Below, piece after piece: positions 9,108 to 20,375 of a DNA stretch of 64,000 nucleotides. Source of the DNA: Oscillospiraceae bacterium. Its GTDB lineage: Bacteria > Bacillota > Clostridia > Oscillospirales > CAG-382. Below the pieces are notes generated by a model. That model ran no database searches. It was not told the DNA's origin and worked only from the letters and a program-made list of their open reading frames with translations. Numbering within the stretch: position 1 is the first letter of the stretch; every line of letters starts with the position of its first letter. The position numbers were made by a program, and so were the translations under genes. The DNA lies in assembly GCA_015064485.1 (NCBI GenBank), contig SVSD01000004.1, positions 1 through 64,000 of the forward strand, read 5' to 3'.

Positions 9108-9992
9108 ATGAAAAAAGATATTATAACCCGTGCTATGACTTGCGACGGCAACGCAAGAATAATTGTCGTAAATACAACCGATATAACAAATTCTGCAATT
9201 AAATATCACAAGCTCTCCCCGACGGCGTCTGCCGCTCTCGGAAGAACTCTTGCCGCAGTTTCGATGATAGGTGTTATGCTTAAGAATAAAAATGACTCCG
9301 CCACACTTACTTTTGCAGGTGACGGTGTTTGCGGAAAGATCATCGGCGTTTCCGACTATATCGGAAATGTAAAGGGATATATCGAAGTTCCCGAGGCTGA
9401 CCTTCCCTCGAATTCTTTAGGAAAGCTTGATGTTGCAGGGGCTGTCGGCCGCGGTATGATGTATCTTGTAAGAGATGTGGGAGAAAAAGAGCCTTATGTC
9501 GGCGTTACCCCCATTGTATCGGGCGAGATTGCCGAGGACATAACAAATTATTTTGTTACAAGCGAACAGATTCCGACAGTATGCGGTCTTGGTGTCCTTA
9601 TCGAAAAGGATCATTCCTGCCGTGCTTCGGGCGGTTTTATGATACAGCTTTTGCCAGGTGCGGATGACGCCTTTATTACAGAGCTTGAAAAGCGTCTTAC
9701 ACTTGTATATTCCGTTTCCGCATATTTTGACAGAGGTCTTTCAAACGAGCAGATCATAAAAGAAATCCTCGGCGACAACATTCCGTTTGACCTTTTTGAT
9801 GAAAACGATATAGGCTATGAATGTGACTGCACCAGAGAAAGAACAAGAAAAGCTCTTTTAAGCCTTCCCGAAAAAGACATTCAGGAAATGATCGACGACG
9901 GAAAAGAGATTGAAATGACCTGCCGTTTCTGCGACAGCATTTATAAATTTTCCGTTGATGAACTTATAGAAATCAGAGACAGCAGAAAATGA
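9108..9992 (+). CDS. hslO: Redox-regulated chaperone Hsp33
   Basis: 294 aa; C-terminal CDC...CRFC zinc-binding motif and conserved N-terminal domain. Confidence 0.95.
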   Translation: MKKDIITRAMTCDGNARIIVVNTTDITNSAIKYHKLSPTASAALGRTLAAVSMIGVMLKNKNDSATLTFAGDGVCGKIIGVSDYIGNVKGYIEVPEADLPSNSLGKLDVAGAVGRGMMYLVRDVGEKEPYVGVTPIVSGEIAEDITNYFVTSEQIPTVCGLGVLIEKDHSCRASGGFMIQLLPGADDAFITELEKRLTLVYSVSAYFDRGLSNEQIIKEILGDNIPFDLFDENDIGYECDCTRERTRKALLSLPEKDIQEMIDDGKEIEMTCRFCDSIYKFSVDELIEIRDSRK

Positions 9993-11413
9993 ACGATATC
10001 AAAAATTGCGGAATATCTCTTTCCGAACAGGAAAAGTATGCCGAAAAAGTAAGAAGCTTAATAAAAGAAAAACAGGAAAAATCAGGCAGAAAGCTTTTAT
10101 GCTATATTACAACTTTCGGCTGTCAGCAAAACGAAGCAGACAGCGAAAGACTTATGGGACAGGCAGTTTCCTTAGGCTACGAAAAGACAGACGATCCCGA
10201 ATCTGCCGACCTTATAATCTACAACACTTGTGCTGTGCGTGAGCACGCAGAGCTCAGAGCTCTTTCAAGAACAGGAGCTCTCAAGCATCTTAAAGAAAAA
10301 AACAAAGATCTCATTATCGGTCTTTGGGGATGTATGGTAACTCAAAATCACAGAATGAACGATGTCAAGATGAGCTATCCTTATGTTGATTTTGTTGCGG
10401 GAACAAATATGCTCCCAAGACTTGCCGAAATTCTTTGCGATGTTATGGTAAACGACAGGCGGAGATATTATGTAACAGAGGATGTTACATCAGAAATTAC
10501 AGAAGGCGTTCCCGTTTTAAGAGAAAACGATATAAAGGCGTATGTTTCTATTATGTACGGCTGTAACAATTTCTGTACATACTGCGTTGTTCCGTATGTT
10601 AGAGGCAGAGAAAGAAGCAGAAAAAAGGAATTTATAATAGAAGAAGTCAAAGAGCTTGTAAATTCAGGCTACAGGGAGATCACCCTGCTCGGACAGAATG
10701 TAAACTCCTACGGAGATAAAGAGTACGGCTTTGTTGATCTTTTAAAGGATCTTTGCGCCATCAACGGGGATTTTACATTAAGATTTATGACATCCCATCC
10801 GAAGGATGCATCAGACGAACTTATCGACCTTATCGCAGAAAACAAAAAACTCGCAAAGCAGTTTCATCTTCCCATGCAGTCGGGAAGCACGGAAATTCTT
10901 CGAAGAATGAACCGAAAATATACTGCTGAAAAATATATTGCCCTTGCAGAAAAAATAAAAGAAAAAATCCCCGGAGTATCGCTTACCACAGACATTATCG
11001 TAGGTTTTCCGGGTGAGACCGAGGAAGATTTTCTTGAAACATATAAGGCTGTTGAGAAGCTTCGCTTCGACTCTATTTTCTCGTTTATCTATTCCCCGAG
11101 AAAAGGAACTCCCGCAGCTCAAATGGAAGATCCGGCGACAAAAGAAGAAAAGACTGACAGAATGTCAAGACTTATTGCTCTGCAAACAGAAATCTCCGCC
11201 GAAATCAACAAATGCTTTGTCGGAAAGACAGTGTCTGCTCTTTGTGATACAAGAAAAAGGCTTGAAAACGGCTTATATGCAGCAAAGACTACCGGCAACA
11301 AAACAGTATTTTTTGACTTTAACGGTGATATAAATTCTGTTTACGGAAAAAATATAGATATCAAAATAACACGCTCAACAGCGGCGCAGCTGTACGGCGA
11401 ATACGAAAAATAA
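9989..11413 (+). CDS. miaB: tRNA-2-methylthio-N6-dimethylallyladenosine synthase MiaB
   Basis: 474 aa; TTFGCQQNEADSERLMG, radical SAM CNNFCTYCVVPYVRGRERSR, C-terminal TRAM-like domain. Confidence 0.95.
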   Translation: MNDIKNCGISLSEQEKYAEKVRSLIKEKQEKSGRKLLCYITTFGCQQNEADSERLMGQAVSLGYEKTDDPESADLIIYNTCAVREHAELRALSRTGALKHLKEKNKDLIIGLWGCMVTQNHRMNDVKMSYPYVDFVAGTNMLPRLAEILCDVMVNDRRRYYVTEDVTSEITEGVPVLRENDIKAYVSIMYGCNNFCTYCVVPYVRGRERSRKKEFIIEEVKELVNSGYREITLLGQNVNSYGDKEYGFVDLLKDLCAINGDFTLRFMTSHPKDASDELIDLIAENKKLAKQFHLPMQSGSTEILRRMNRKYTAEKYIALAEKIKEKIPGVSLTTDIIVGFPGETEEDFLETYKAVEKLRFDSIFSFIYSPRKGTPAAQMEDPATKEEKTDRMSRLIALQTEISAEINKCFVGKTVSALCDTRKRLENGLYAAKTTGNKTVFFDFNGDINSVYGKNIDIKITRSTAAQLYGEYEK

Positions 11414-11433
11414 AAAAGGACAGGTATTATAAT

Positions 11434-11829
11434 ATGAAATTACTCGAACTCTCAAGACAGCTCGGTGAGGAATTAAGAAACAGCGAAGAATTCAAAAAAT
11501 ACCAGGAGCTTCGCGAAAAATGCCGTGAAAATCACGAACTCGAAGAAAAAATAAATGAATTCAAAATCCAGAAAAAAGTTTACGACACAGAATTTGCCCG
11601 CGAAGGTCATGACGAGGAAATGCTTTCTGTAATAAAGCTGAGACTCGACACTCTTTACGAGGAAATTTATGCAACAGACCTTATGAAGGAGTTTACCGTT
11701 GCGGAAGACAATTTCAATATTCTTTTAAACGCAGTCAATATGACGATCACTTCTTACATTTCCGAACAGCCTGCAACGGCGCAAGGCGGCTGCACCCACG
11801 ACTGCAGCACCTGCAGCGGATGCCACTGA
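11434..11829 (+). CDS. YlbF/YmcA (RicA/RicF) family protein with cysteine-rich C-terminal tail
   Basis: 131 aa helical protein, position between miaB and mutS as for ymcA in Bacillus; tail GGCTHDCSTCSGCH. Confidence 0.8.
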   Translation: MKLLELSRQLGEELRNSEEFKKYQELREKCRENHELEEKINEFKIQKKVYDTEFAREGHDEEMLSVIKLRLDTLYEEIYATDLMKEFTVAEDNFNILLNAVNMTITSYISEQPATAQGGCTHDCSTCSGCH

Positions 11830-11859
11830 TTAAAAGCAATTCAGCAAAGAGGTAATAAA

Positions 11860-14457
11860 ATGGGCTATACTCCTATGATGCGGCAGTATCTTGAAACAAA
11901 AGAAAATTATAAAGACCATATACTTTTCTACCGTCTCGGGGACTTTTACGAAATGTTTTTCGACGATGCGATAACAACATCCCGTGTGCTTGAGCTCACT
12001 CTTACGGGTAAAGACTGCGGGATGGAAGAGCGTGCGCCTATGTGCGGAATTCCATATCATGCGGCGGACCAGTATATCGCAAGACTTGTAAAAAAAGGTT
12101 ATAAAGTCGCAATATGCGAGCAGACCGAGGACCCTGCAACCGCAAAAGGGCTTGTAAAGCGAGAGGTTGTCCGCATAATAACACCAGGTACGGTTACCGA
12201 GGGAAGTTTACTTGTCGACGGAAAAAACAACTATCTTTGTGCCGTATATATAGACGGACTTCGCGCAGGAATTGCCCTTTGCGATATTTCCACCGCAGAT
12301 GTTTATGCCACAGATTTTGCCGACGGCAATATCGATGTAAAAGTTTTAAACGAACTTGGAATATATACCCCCAGCGAGGTTATACTCAATATTCCCGCAG
12401 ATAACTGCGAAACGATTAGGGACTTTGTAAATATCCGCCTTGGTGCAAGCCTTTCATCCGGCGAAAAGGCAAGATTTAAATTCGACATTGCCGTACTTTC
12501 AAATCAGTTTGGAGAAGGATTTATGCATCATACCGGAATTTCCGAAGATTCGGCGGCGCTTCCGGCACTTTGTGCACTTCTTTCATACATAACAGAAACT
12601 CAGAAGACCGATATTTCTTTTATCAACAAGCTCAATTATTACAGCAACGAGCAATTTCTTGAAATCGACATAAATACAAGAAGAAATCTTGAGCTTTGCG
12701 AAACTATGCGTTCAAAGGAAAAGAAGGGTTCTCTTTTGTGGGTGCTTGACAAAACAAAAACTGCCATGGGTGCAAGACTTTTGCGTAAATGGATAGAACA
12801 GCCCCTTGTTTCGAGAAATCTTATCGAACGCCGTCAGTCGGCAGTTTCGGAGCTTTTCAACGATATGATTACAAAGGATACCCTTGCCGAAAGACTTTCA
12901 AAGGTCAGCGACCTTGAGCGTCTTATGACAAAAATAGTCTATAACACTGCAAACGGCAGAGATCTTAAATCTCTTGAAAATACTGCAAAACAGCTTCCCG
13001 TTATCAAAACTATGCTTTCAGCCTTTTCAAGCACCGAAATGTGCGATCTTTATAATTCTATCGACACTCTTTCGGATATAGAAAAAACTATAAGCGAAGC
13101 TGTCGTTGACGAACCTCCTTTTTCGGTTCGTGAAGGCGGTATCTTCAGATCAGGCTATAATGCGGCGATAGATGAGCTTCGTTCCATGATGGGCGAGGGC
13201 GAAAGCTGGCTTGTAAAGATAGAACAGCAGGAAAGAGAAGCTACAGGTATTAAAAATCTTAAGATCGGCTACAACCGTGTTTTCGGTTACTACCTTGAAG
13301 TCACAAATTCCTACAAGGACCTCGTTCCCGACCGCTACATAAGAAAGCAGACTCTTACAGGGGCTGAAAGATATATAACAGAAGAACTTAAGGAAATGGA
13401 ATCCCGTGTTCTCGGTGCAAAGGACAAGGTTACCGCCCTTGAATACGAGCTTTTCCAAAAAATAAGAGAATATATAGCAGAAAACATTTCAAGAATACGC
13501 TCAACCGCAGCGGCTCTTTCCCGTCTTGATGTTTTTGCATCTCTTGCGGATGTTGCCAAGAAAAACAACTTCGTATGTCCTGAGGTTGATTATTCCGACA
13601 AGATCTATATAAAAGACGGAAGACATCCGATCGTTGAAACTTTTTTACCCGAGGGAATGTTTATTCCTAATGATGTGGAGCTTGATAACAATTCCCGCCT
13701 TATGCTCATAACAGGCCCTAATATGGCCGGTAAATCCACATACATGCGTCAGTCGGCACTTATCGTCGTTATGGCTCAGATGGGCTCTTTTGTACCCGCA
13801 AGAGAAGCCCGGATCGGAATTGTTGATAAGCTTTTTACACGCGTCGGGGCATCCGACGATCTTGCTTCAGGTCAATCAACATTTATGCTTGAAATGACAG
13901 AAGTAGCTTACATTTTAAAAAATGCAACAAACAAGAGCTTTATCATCTACGACGAAATCGGCAGAGGTACTTCCACCTTTGACGGTATGAGTATAGCAAG
14001 AGCTGTTGCCGAATATACCGCAGGAAAAAAACTTGCGGCAAAAACTATGTTTGCAACCCATTATCATGAGCTTTGCGAACTTGAGGAAACATGCCAAGGT
14101 GTTATAAACTACAATATCGCCGCAAAAAAGCGCGGGGATGAGCTCATATTCCTGCGTAAAATCATAAAAGGTGCGGCGGACGACAGCTATGGTATTGAAG
14201 TTGCAAAGCTTGCAGGAATTCCAAAGGAAGTAACAAAAAGAGCGCAGGTAATTCTCGACAGCCTCAATGATGGCAAAAACATTCCCGAATCAAAGCTTTC
14301 TGTAAAAAAGAAGGATAACGATGACGGATTCAGAGAAATATCCATTGATGATCTCGGGAAATTCGAGGTTGCAGATAAACTCCAAAAACTCGACCTTAAT
14401 ACCCTAACTCCCATCGAAGCACTAACTAAGCTTTACGAACTTAAAAATCTTCTTTAA
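11860..14457 (+). CDS. mutS: DNA mismatch repair protein MutS
   Basis: 865 aa; N-terminal GDFYEMFFDDA, Walker A TGPNMAGKSTYMRQ, FATHYHEL. Confidence 0.97.
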   Translation: MGYTPMMRQYLETKENYKDHILFYRLGDFYEMFFDDAITTSRVLELTLTGKDCGMEERAPMCGIPYHAADQYIARLVKKGYKVAICEQTEDPATAKGLVKREVVRIITPGTVTEGSLLVDGKNNYLCAVYIDGLRAGIALCDISTADVYATDFADGNIDVKVLNELGIYTPSEVILNIPADNCETIRDFVNIRLGASLSSGEKARFKFDIAVLSNQFGEGFMHHTGISEDSAALPALCALLSYITETQKTDISFINKLNYYSNEQFLEIDINTRRNLELCETMRSKEKKGSLLWVLDKTKTAMGARLLRKWIEQPLVSRNLIERRQSAVSELFNDMITKDTLAERLSKVSDLERLMTKIVYNTANGRDLKSLENTAKQLPVIKTMLSAFSSTEMCDLYNSIDTLSDIEKTISEAVVDEPPFSVREGGIFRSGYNAAIDELRSMMGEGESWLVKIEQQEREATGIKNLKIGYNRVFGYYLEVTNSYKDLVPDRYIRKQTLTGAERYITEELKEMESRVLGAKDKVTALEYELFQKIREYIAENISRIRSTAAALSRLDVFASLADVAKKNNFVCPEVDYSDKIYIKDGRHPIVETFLPEGMFIPNDVELDNNSRLMLITGPNMAGKSTYMRQSALIVVMAQMGSFVPAREARIGIVDKLFTRVGASDDLASGQSTFMLEMTEVAYILKNATNKSFIIYDEIGRGTSTFDGMSIARAVAEYTAGKKLAAKTMFATHYHELCELEETCQGVINYNIAAKKRGDELIFLRKIIKGAADDSYGIEVAKLAGIPKEVTKRAQVILDSLNDGKNIPESKLSVKKKDNDDGFREISIDDLGKFEVADKLQKLDLNTLTPIEALTKLYELKNLL

Positions 14458-14480
14458 ACCATCCGAAAGGCGGTGAAAAA

Positions 14481-16508
14481 ATGGCAATAAATATACTTGA
14501 CAAGCATACGGCAAATCTTATTGCCGCAGGCGAAGTTGTTGAACGGCCCGCTTCTGCCATCAAGGAAATGCTCGAAAACTCGGCCGATGCAGGCGCGACA
14601 AGAGTAACTGTCGAAATCAAAAACGGCGGCACTTCGTATTTTCGTGTAACCGACAATGGCACAGGTATGTCAAAGGAAGATCTTCCGAAAGCGGTCCTTC
14701 GCCACGCAACAAGCAAAATCGCCACCTCCGCCGACCTTTCTTCTATTGGTACATACGGCTTCCGAGGAGAGGCACTTGCTGCCATTGCCGCAGTTTGCGA
14801 CCTTAAGATTCTCACAAAAAGACGCGAGGACGAATTCGGGAATGTGCTTCATATAAACTCAGGTGAAATAATCGAAAACGGACAAGCCGGCTGTCCCGAC
14901 GGCACAACTATTGCCGCTTCAAATATTTTTATGAACATTCCTGCAAGACGAAAATTCTTGAAAAAAGATGTTTCGGAAGCGAATGCCTGTCTTGCCGTTA
15001 CAGAAAAATTTGCTCTTTCCCGCCCCGATATTGCAGTAACCTTCATTTCCGACGGAAATATTAAGCTTCGTACCGCAGGCGACGGGATACTCAAAAACGC
15101 AATATATTCCTGCCTTGGCAAGGAATTTTCCGCAAAACTTATTCCGCTTGAATATACATACGAAGGTATCACAATTTCAGGATATATCGGAAAACCCGAA
15201 ACAGCACGCCCTTCAAGAAGTATGCAGAACTTCTTTATAAACGGAAGATACATCCGCTCCGGTACGATATGTGCCGCACTGGAGGAGGGCTTCAGGGCTT
15301 TTTGTCCGACAGGAAAATTTCCCGCGGCCGTAATTTTCTGTACCCTTGATTTTTCAAGAGTTGATGTAAATATACATCCGGCAAAAACAGAAGTCAAATT
15401 TTCAGAAGAAAAGCTTGTGTTTGAAGCTGTTCTTTTTGCTGTAAGAACTGCATTAAATAAAGGCTCGTCCTATCAAGCTCCCCCAGCACAAAATACAGTC
15501 ACAAATAATATTGTAACCCCTCCCCCTCAAAGCATAAATACACAAAATTTCGAAAAACCGAAGGTTTCTCCTCTCGAAATGTCAAAAGCAATAGGAATAA
15601 CTCCCGAAGCTTTACCAAAGACCTCAACAGAAACCTTCAAAACAGAAGACAGAAAAAAAGAAGTACAAAACGATGTCCCATTCGGAAAAGTTCAAACGGC
15701 AGCGGAAACTGTAAAGGAAAAATCCGTTCCCGATTTTAAAAATGCTTTTTTGGGCGACAGCGAGGGACTTACAGAAAGTTCGTCTGCGAAATTCTCCGAG
15801 GAAATGTTTGTAAAAGCATCTATACCTGTCGAGAATATGGATATCTTTGCTCCTCCGAAAAAGGAAGAAGTAAAAAATGAAGCAGAAAAAGAGCTTTCGG
15901 AAGAACAGGTATCCTTCGAGCTCCCCGAAGAAAAACAAGATAAAATCTCTTTCCGTGTTATAGGCGAATGTTTTGATTCGTTCATTCTTGTCGAAAAGGA
16001 TGATGTTCTTTATATCATCGACAAGCACGCCGCCCATGAAAGAATTATTTATGAAGAGATTAAAAATGCGGATGTTTCGGGTTCTCAAACGCTTCTTGAA
16101 CCTGTACGAATTCCGCTGACCACTGAAGAATTTTCTGTTATAACCGAGAATTCCGATTATTTTAAAAATACCGGTTTCTCTTTTGACTCTTTCGGAACAA
16201 GCACACTTCTTGTTAGAGCATATCCTATGATGCTTGACAAAAAAGACCTCCCGGACATATTCTCTGCCCTTGCCGCAAAGCTTTCGGAAGGAAACGGCAA
16301 TGCCGCAGGAGATCTCTTTGACAGAGCCTTGTTTTCGGCGGCATGCAAAGCGGCAGTCAAGGCGGGACAGCGAAACTCTCATCTGCAGGATGAATATATT
16401 GCTCAAAAGATATTTTCTTCCGAAGCAATTTTATATTGTCCGCACGGAAGACCGGTCATTACAGAATTTACTAAAGAAAAAATGTACCGCACTTTTAAGC
16501 GTACATAA
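14481..16508 (+). CDS. mutL: DNA mismatch repair protein MutL
   Basis: 675 aa; GHKL motifs IAAGEVVERPASAIKEMLENSADAGAT, TYGFRGEALAAI; C-terminal DKHAAHERI. Confidence 0.97.
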   Translation: MAINILDKHTANLIAAGEVVERPASAIKEMLENSADAGATRVTVEIKNGGTSYFRVTDNGTGMSKEDLPKAVLRHATSKIATSADLSSIGTYGFRGEALAAIAAVCDLKILTKRREDEFGNVLHINSGEIIENGQAGCPDGTTIAASNIFMNIPARRKFLKKDVSEANACLAVTEKFALSRPDIAVTFISDGNIKLRTAGDGILKNAIYSCLGKEFSAKLIPLEYTYEGITISGYIGKPETARPSRSMQNFFINGRYIRSGTICAALEEGFRAFCPTGKFPAAVIFCTLDFSRVDVNIHPAKTEVKFSEEKLVFEAVLFAVRTALNKGSSYQAPPAQNTVTNNIVTPPPQSINTQNFEKPKVSPLEMSKAIGITPEALPKTSTETFKTEDRKKEVQNDVPFGKVQTAAETVKEKSVPDFKNAFLGDSEGLTESSSAKFSEEMFVKASIPVENMDIFAPPKKEEVKNEAEKELSEEQVSFELPEEKQDKISFRVIGECFDSFILVEKDDVLYIIDKHAAHERIIYEEIKNADVSGSQTLLEPVRIPLTTEEFSVITENSDYFKNTGFSFDSFGTSTLLVRAYPMMLDKKDLPDIFSALAAKLSEGNGNAAGDLFDRALFSAACKAAVKAGQRNSHLQDEYIAQKIFSSEAILYCPHGRPVITEFTKEKMYRTFKRT

Positions 16509-16519
16509 ATATATACTGA

Positions 16520-17668
<1,149 letters not shown>

Positions 17669-17764
17669 TAAGTCTTAAAGTTTTTGAGTTTTTTGTTCAT
17701 CATCAATTCACAATTAAATGATATTATAAAGCTTGTTTATTATTTTAACTATCGGAGGACTAAT

Positions 17765-18181
17765 ATGAATTATCTCAATTTTATTCTTGACGGAACAACA
17801 CCTGCACCCGAGGCAGCTTCAGGCGGTCTTATGGCTACAATTATGAGCTTTCTCCCTTTCCTTCTTCTTATTCCTGTTTTCTATTTCTTTATGTACAGAC
17901 CTCAGAAGAAGCAGGAAAAAGAAACTGCTGAAATGCGCAACAACCTTATGATCGGCGATGAAATCACTACAATCGGCGGTATTATGGGAAAGATCGTAAA
18001 AGTAAAGGACGAATATATCGTTATCGAAACAGGCGCTGACAGAACAAAGATAAAGTTCAAAAAGACAGCTATTGCAACAGTTGACAAGAAAGCAAACAGC
18101 GATGAAAAGAAAGGCTCATCCTTTAAAGTTTCTGCTGCAAAGGCAAAAGAAGAAACAAAACCCGAAGAAAAAGCTGAATAA
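17765..18181 (+). CDS. yajC: Preprotein translocase subunit YajC
   Basis: Single TM, FMYRPQKKQEKE, GDEITTIGGIMGKIVKVKD; start at ATG 17765 after cggagg RBS. Confidence 0.93.
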   Translation: MNYLNFILDGTTPAPEAASGGLMATIMSFLPFLLLIPVFYFFMYRPQKKQEKETAEMRNNLMIGDEITTIGGIMGKIVKVKDEYIVIETGADRTKIKFKKTAIATVDKKANSDEKKGSSFKVSAAKAKEETKPEEKAE

Positions 18182-18200
18182 TTATTCTAAAACAAAAATT

Positions 18201-18245
18201 TCCGAATATGTTATATCAAAAGATATTTCATATTCGGAGTTTTTT
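18201..18245 (+). promoter_or_regulatory. Terminator-like hairpin overlapping the SD of the downstream gene
   Basis: Perfect 10-bp arms tccgaatatg (18201-18210) / catattcgga (18229-18238); GGAG SD at 18236-18239; ATG at 18246. Confidence 0.7.
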
Positions 18246-18698
18246 ATGCCAAAATCTAAAAATGTACCATCTCTTTCTTCAAACAAGCGTAAAAAATCAA
18301 AAGGCGAACAGCTAAATGTATTTCAGGCAATTATTCCGTCTGTTGCAATCGGAGTTGCTGTTTTCTTTTTGACGGCGCTTGTTTTTTCCTTCATTCTTTC
18401 AAAGCTTTCGGATCCCGACAGCCTGATGGGAATCTCGGCAATACTTCTGAGCGTTATTTGCGGTATGAGCTGCGGTATAACATCTTGCAGGCTCACAAAA
18501 AGACCTATGCCCTACAGTATCGTTTGCGGACTTATAATGGTTCTTATATATCTTATCATCTCTTTATTTTTTACCCCTGGCGATTTTCCTCAAGGTATGG
18601 TTTTTAAAACAATATCTGTCGCAGCACTTCCGTTATCTTCTTTTATTGGAGCTTTTACCGTCAGAAACGATAGAAAAGACCGCCGTAGAAACAAATAA
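18246..18698 (+). CDS. Small integral membrane protein (TIGR04086-like, typically next to yajC)
   Basis: ~150 aa, about four predicted TM segments, GGAG SD 6 nt upstream of ATG 18246. Confidence 0.7.
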   Translation: MPKSKNVPSLSSNKRKKSKGEQLNVFQAIIPSVAIGVAVFFLTALVFSFILSKLSDPDSLMGISAILLSVICGMSCGITSCRLTKRPMPYSIVCGLIMVLIYLIISLFFTPGDFPQGMVFKTISVAALPLSSFIGAFTVRNDRKDRRRNK

Positions 18699-18726
18699 AT
18701 CATCCGCTTATAAACGGATGATTTAA
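18698..18726. terminator. Terminator hairpin between convergent genes
   Basis: aatcatccgcttataaacggatgattt. Confidence 0.55.
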
Positions 18727-18728
18727 GT

Positions 18729-19748
18729 TTAATCATATTGCGGAAATTTAACACTTACGCTTTTTTGAGGAGTAAATTTATCTAAAATTGCGTCGGTTAC
18801 ATAAACGAATCCGTCTGTTTTACAGAATATTGCTTCAAACTGATATATCCCGGATGAATAGAATTCCAAAGCCTTTTCATACCCCATAACAAAAAGAGCA
18901 GTTGAAAGAGCGTCTGCCAAAGCTCCGTCCTCAGATATCACAGCAACCGAAGAAAGATCTGAATCCGACGGATATCCGGTTCTTCTGTCGAAAATGTGAT
19001 GGTATTTAACACCGTCTTTTTCAAAGAATCTTTCGTAACTTCCCGAAACCGAAACCGTTTTATCCGAAACAAAAACCTTTCCGATAATTTCGGATGAGTC
19101 ATCAAAGGGATTTTTTATTCCCACATCCCATCCACCGTCAGTTTCTTTTGAAGTGCCGATAACGGTAACATTTCCACCAAGCGACACTGCGGCATTTTCA
19201 ATTCCCCTGCTTTTCAGCATTTCGCAGACTTTTTGTCCCGCATAGCCTTTTGCGATTGCACCAAGGTCGATAAGGATATCTGGGTTTTGAGAAACTATTC
19301 CGTCATCAGAAAAAGTTATATTTTCATATCCGCAATTCGAAAGCTCCTTGATGATTTTTTCATTATCGGGAACTTTCTGTTTTTCTCCGTTGACATCCCA
19401 CAGTTTTATAATACTGCCGAGGGTATAATCGAAAAACCCGCCGGTGTTTTGTGAAATGGCGTCTGCTTTTTCAAGAAGGTTTTTTGTTTCGTCTGAGATT
19501 TTTTTATTTTCGGAAAAAAGATTTTGAATTTCCGAGCCCTCGTAAGTTGCAGAAAATATTTTTTCGATACGAAGAACTTCGTTTTTTAAATCCGATAAGA
19601 TCTTCTCGTCATTGCAATCCGCAATAACAAAAGCGTATGTGTCCATAACAAAAAAATCACTTCTCTTATATCCCGCTTTGGAACACGCACACAGCAAAAA
19701 CGAAAAAGCCAAGAGCAATAAACAACCTGTTTTTCTCATAAATATCAT
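18729..19748 (-). CDS. apbE: FAD:protein FMN transferase (ApbE family lipoprotein)
   Basis: 339 aa; lipobox LLCAC, DLGAIAKGYAGQKV, VSLGGNVTVIG, HHIFDRRTGYPSDSDL. Confidence 0.92.
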   Translation of the reverse strand: MIFMRKTGCLLLLAFSFLLCACSKAGYKRSDFFVMDTYAFVIADCNDEKILSDLKNEVLRIEKIFSATYEGSEIQNLFSENKKISDETKNLLEKADAISQNTGGFFDYTLGSIIKLWDVNGEKQKVPDNEKIIKELSNCGYENITFSDDGIVSQNPDILIDLGAIAKGYAGQKVCEMLKSRGIENAAVSLGGNVTVIGTSKETDGGWDVGIKNPFDDSSEIIGKVFVSDKTVSVSGSYERFFEKDGVKYHHIFDRRTGYPSDSDLSSVAVISEDGALADALSTALFVMGYEKALEFYSSGIYQFEAIFCKTDGFVYVTDAILDKFTPQKSVSVKFPQYD

Positions 19749-20374
19749 CCTTTGCGATAATACGGATTATTGCTTTTTTCGTTTTTTACCGTTGTCGAAG
19801 GTCCGTGACCGGGGTAAAGAGCATAGTTTTCGGGGTAATCCAAAATTCTGTTGAGCGAGGTTAATATAGAATTATACGAGCCACCCGGAAAATCACATCT
19901 TCCTATGCCTTCCGCAAAAACCGTATCTCCCGTAAAAATACATTCTTCTTTTTCAGAGATATAGCAAACTCCGCCGGGAGTATGACCGGGTACTTCTATA
20001 ACATTTAGGGAAACATTTCCGAAAGTTATCCTGCTGCCTTCAGAAACCTCTTCCGACTCACCTGAAAAGATAAATATGTCCCCCATATATCCCGAAAGAT
20101 TTAAAGCCGGGTCTTTGAGCGCTTTTTTATCGTGGCAGCCGATATAAACCTTTGCACCCGTTTTTTTATAAAGTTCATTAAGTGCGAGCATATGGTCAAA
20201 ATGTGCGTGTGTTATAAGAATACAAGAAACCTCAAGCCCAAGACTTTCAGTTTCTTGCAAAATCCTGCCGACATTGTCGGCAGGATCAATAACTGCACAC
20301 TTTTTGTTTTCTGCATCTTCGAGAATATAACAATTAGTCCCGAGAGCACCCAAATTAAGTGTTTTTATATTCAT
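19745..20374 (-). CDS. MBL-fold metallohydrolase (glyoxalase II-like)
   Basis: 209 aa; THAHFDHMLAL, PGHTPGGVCY, FTGDTVF, LYPGHGPST. Confidence 0.92.
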   Translation of the reverse strand: MNIKTLNLGALGTNCYILEDAENKKCAVIDPADNVGRILQETESLGLEVSCILITHAHFDHMLALNELYKKTGAKVYIGCHDKKALKDPALNLSGYMGDIFIFSGESEEVSEGSRITFGNVSLNVIEVPGHTPGGVCYISEKEECIFTGDTVFAEGIGRCDFPGGSYNSILTSLNRILDYPENYALYPGHGPSTTVKNEKSNNPYYRKG

Positions 20375-20375
20375 A

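Noticed and set aside
15624-16406. 260-aa antisense ORF opposite mutL
   Set aside because: Composition is low-complexity F/C/R-rich, typical of the reverse complement of an AT-rich coding strand. No RBS or family, and mutL is clearly the real gene.
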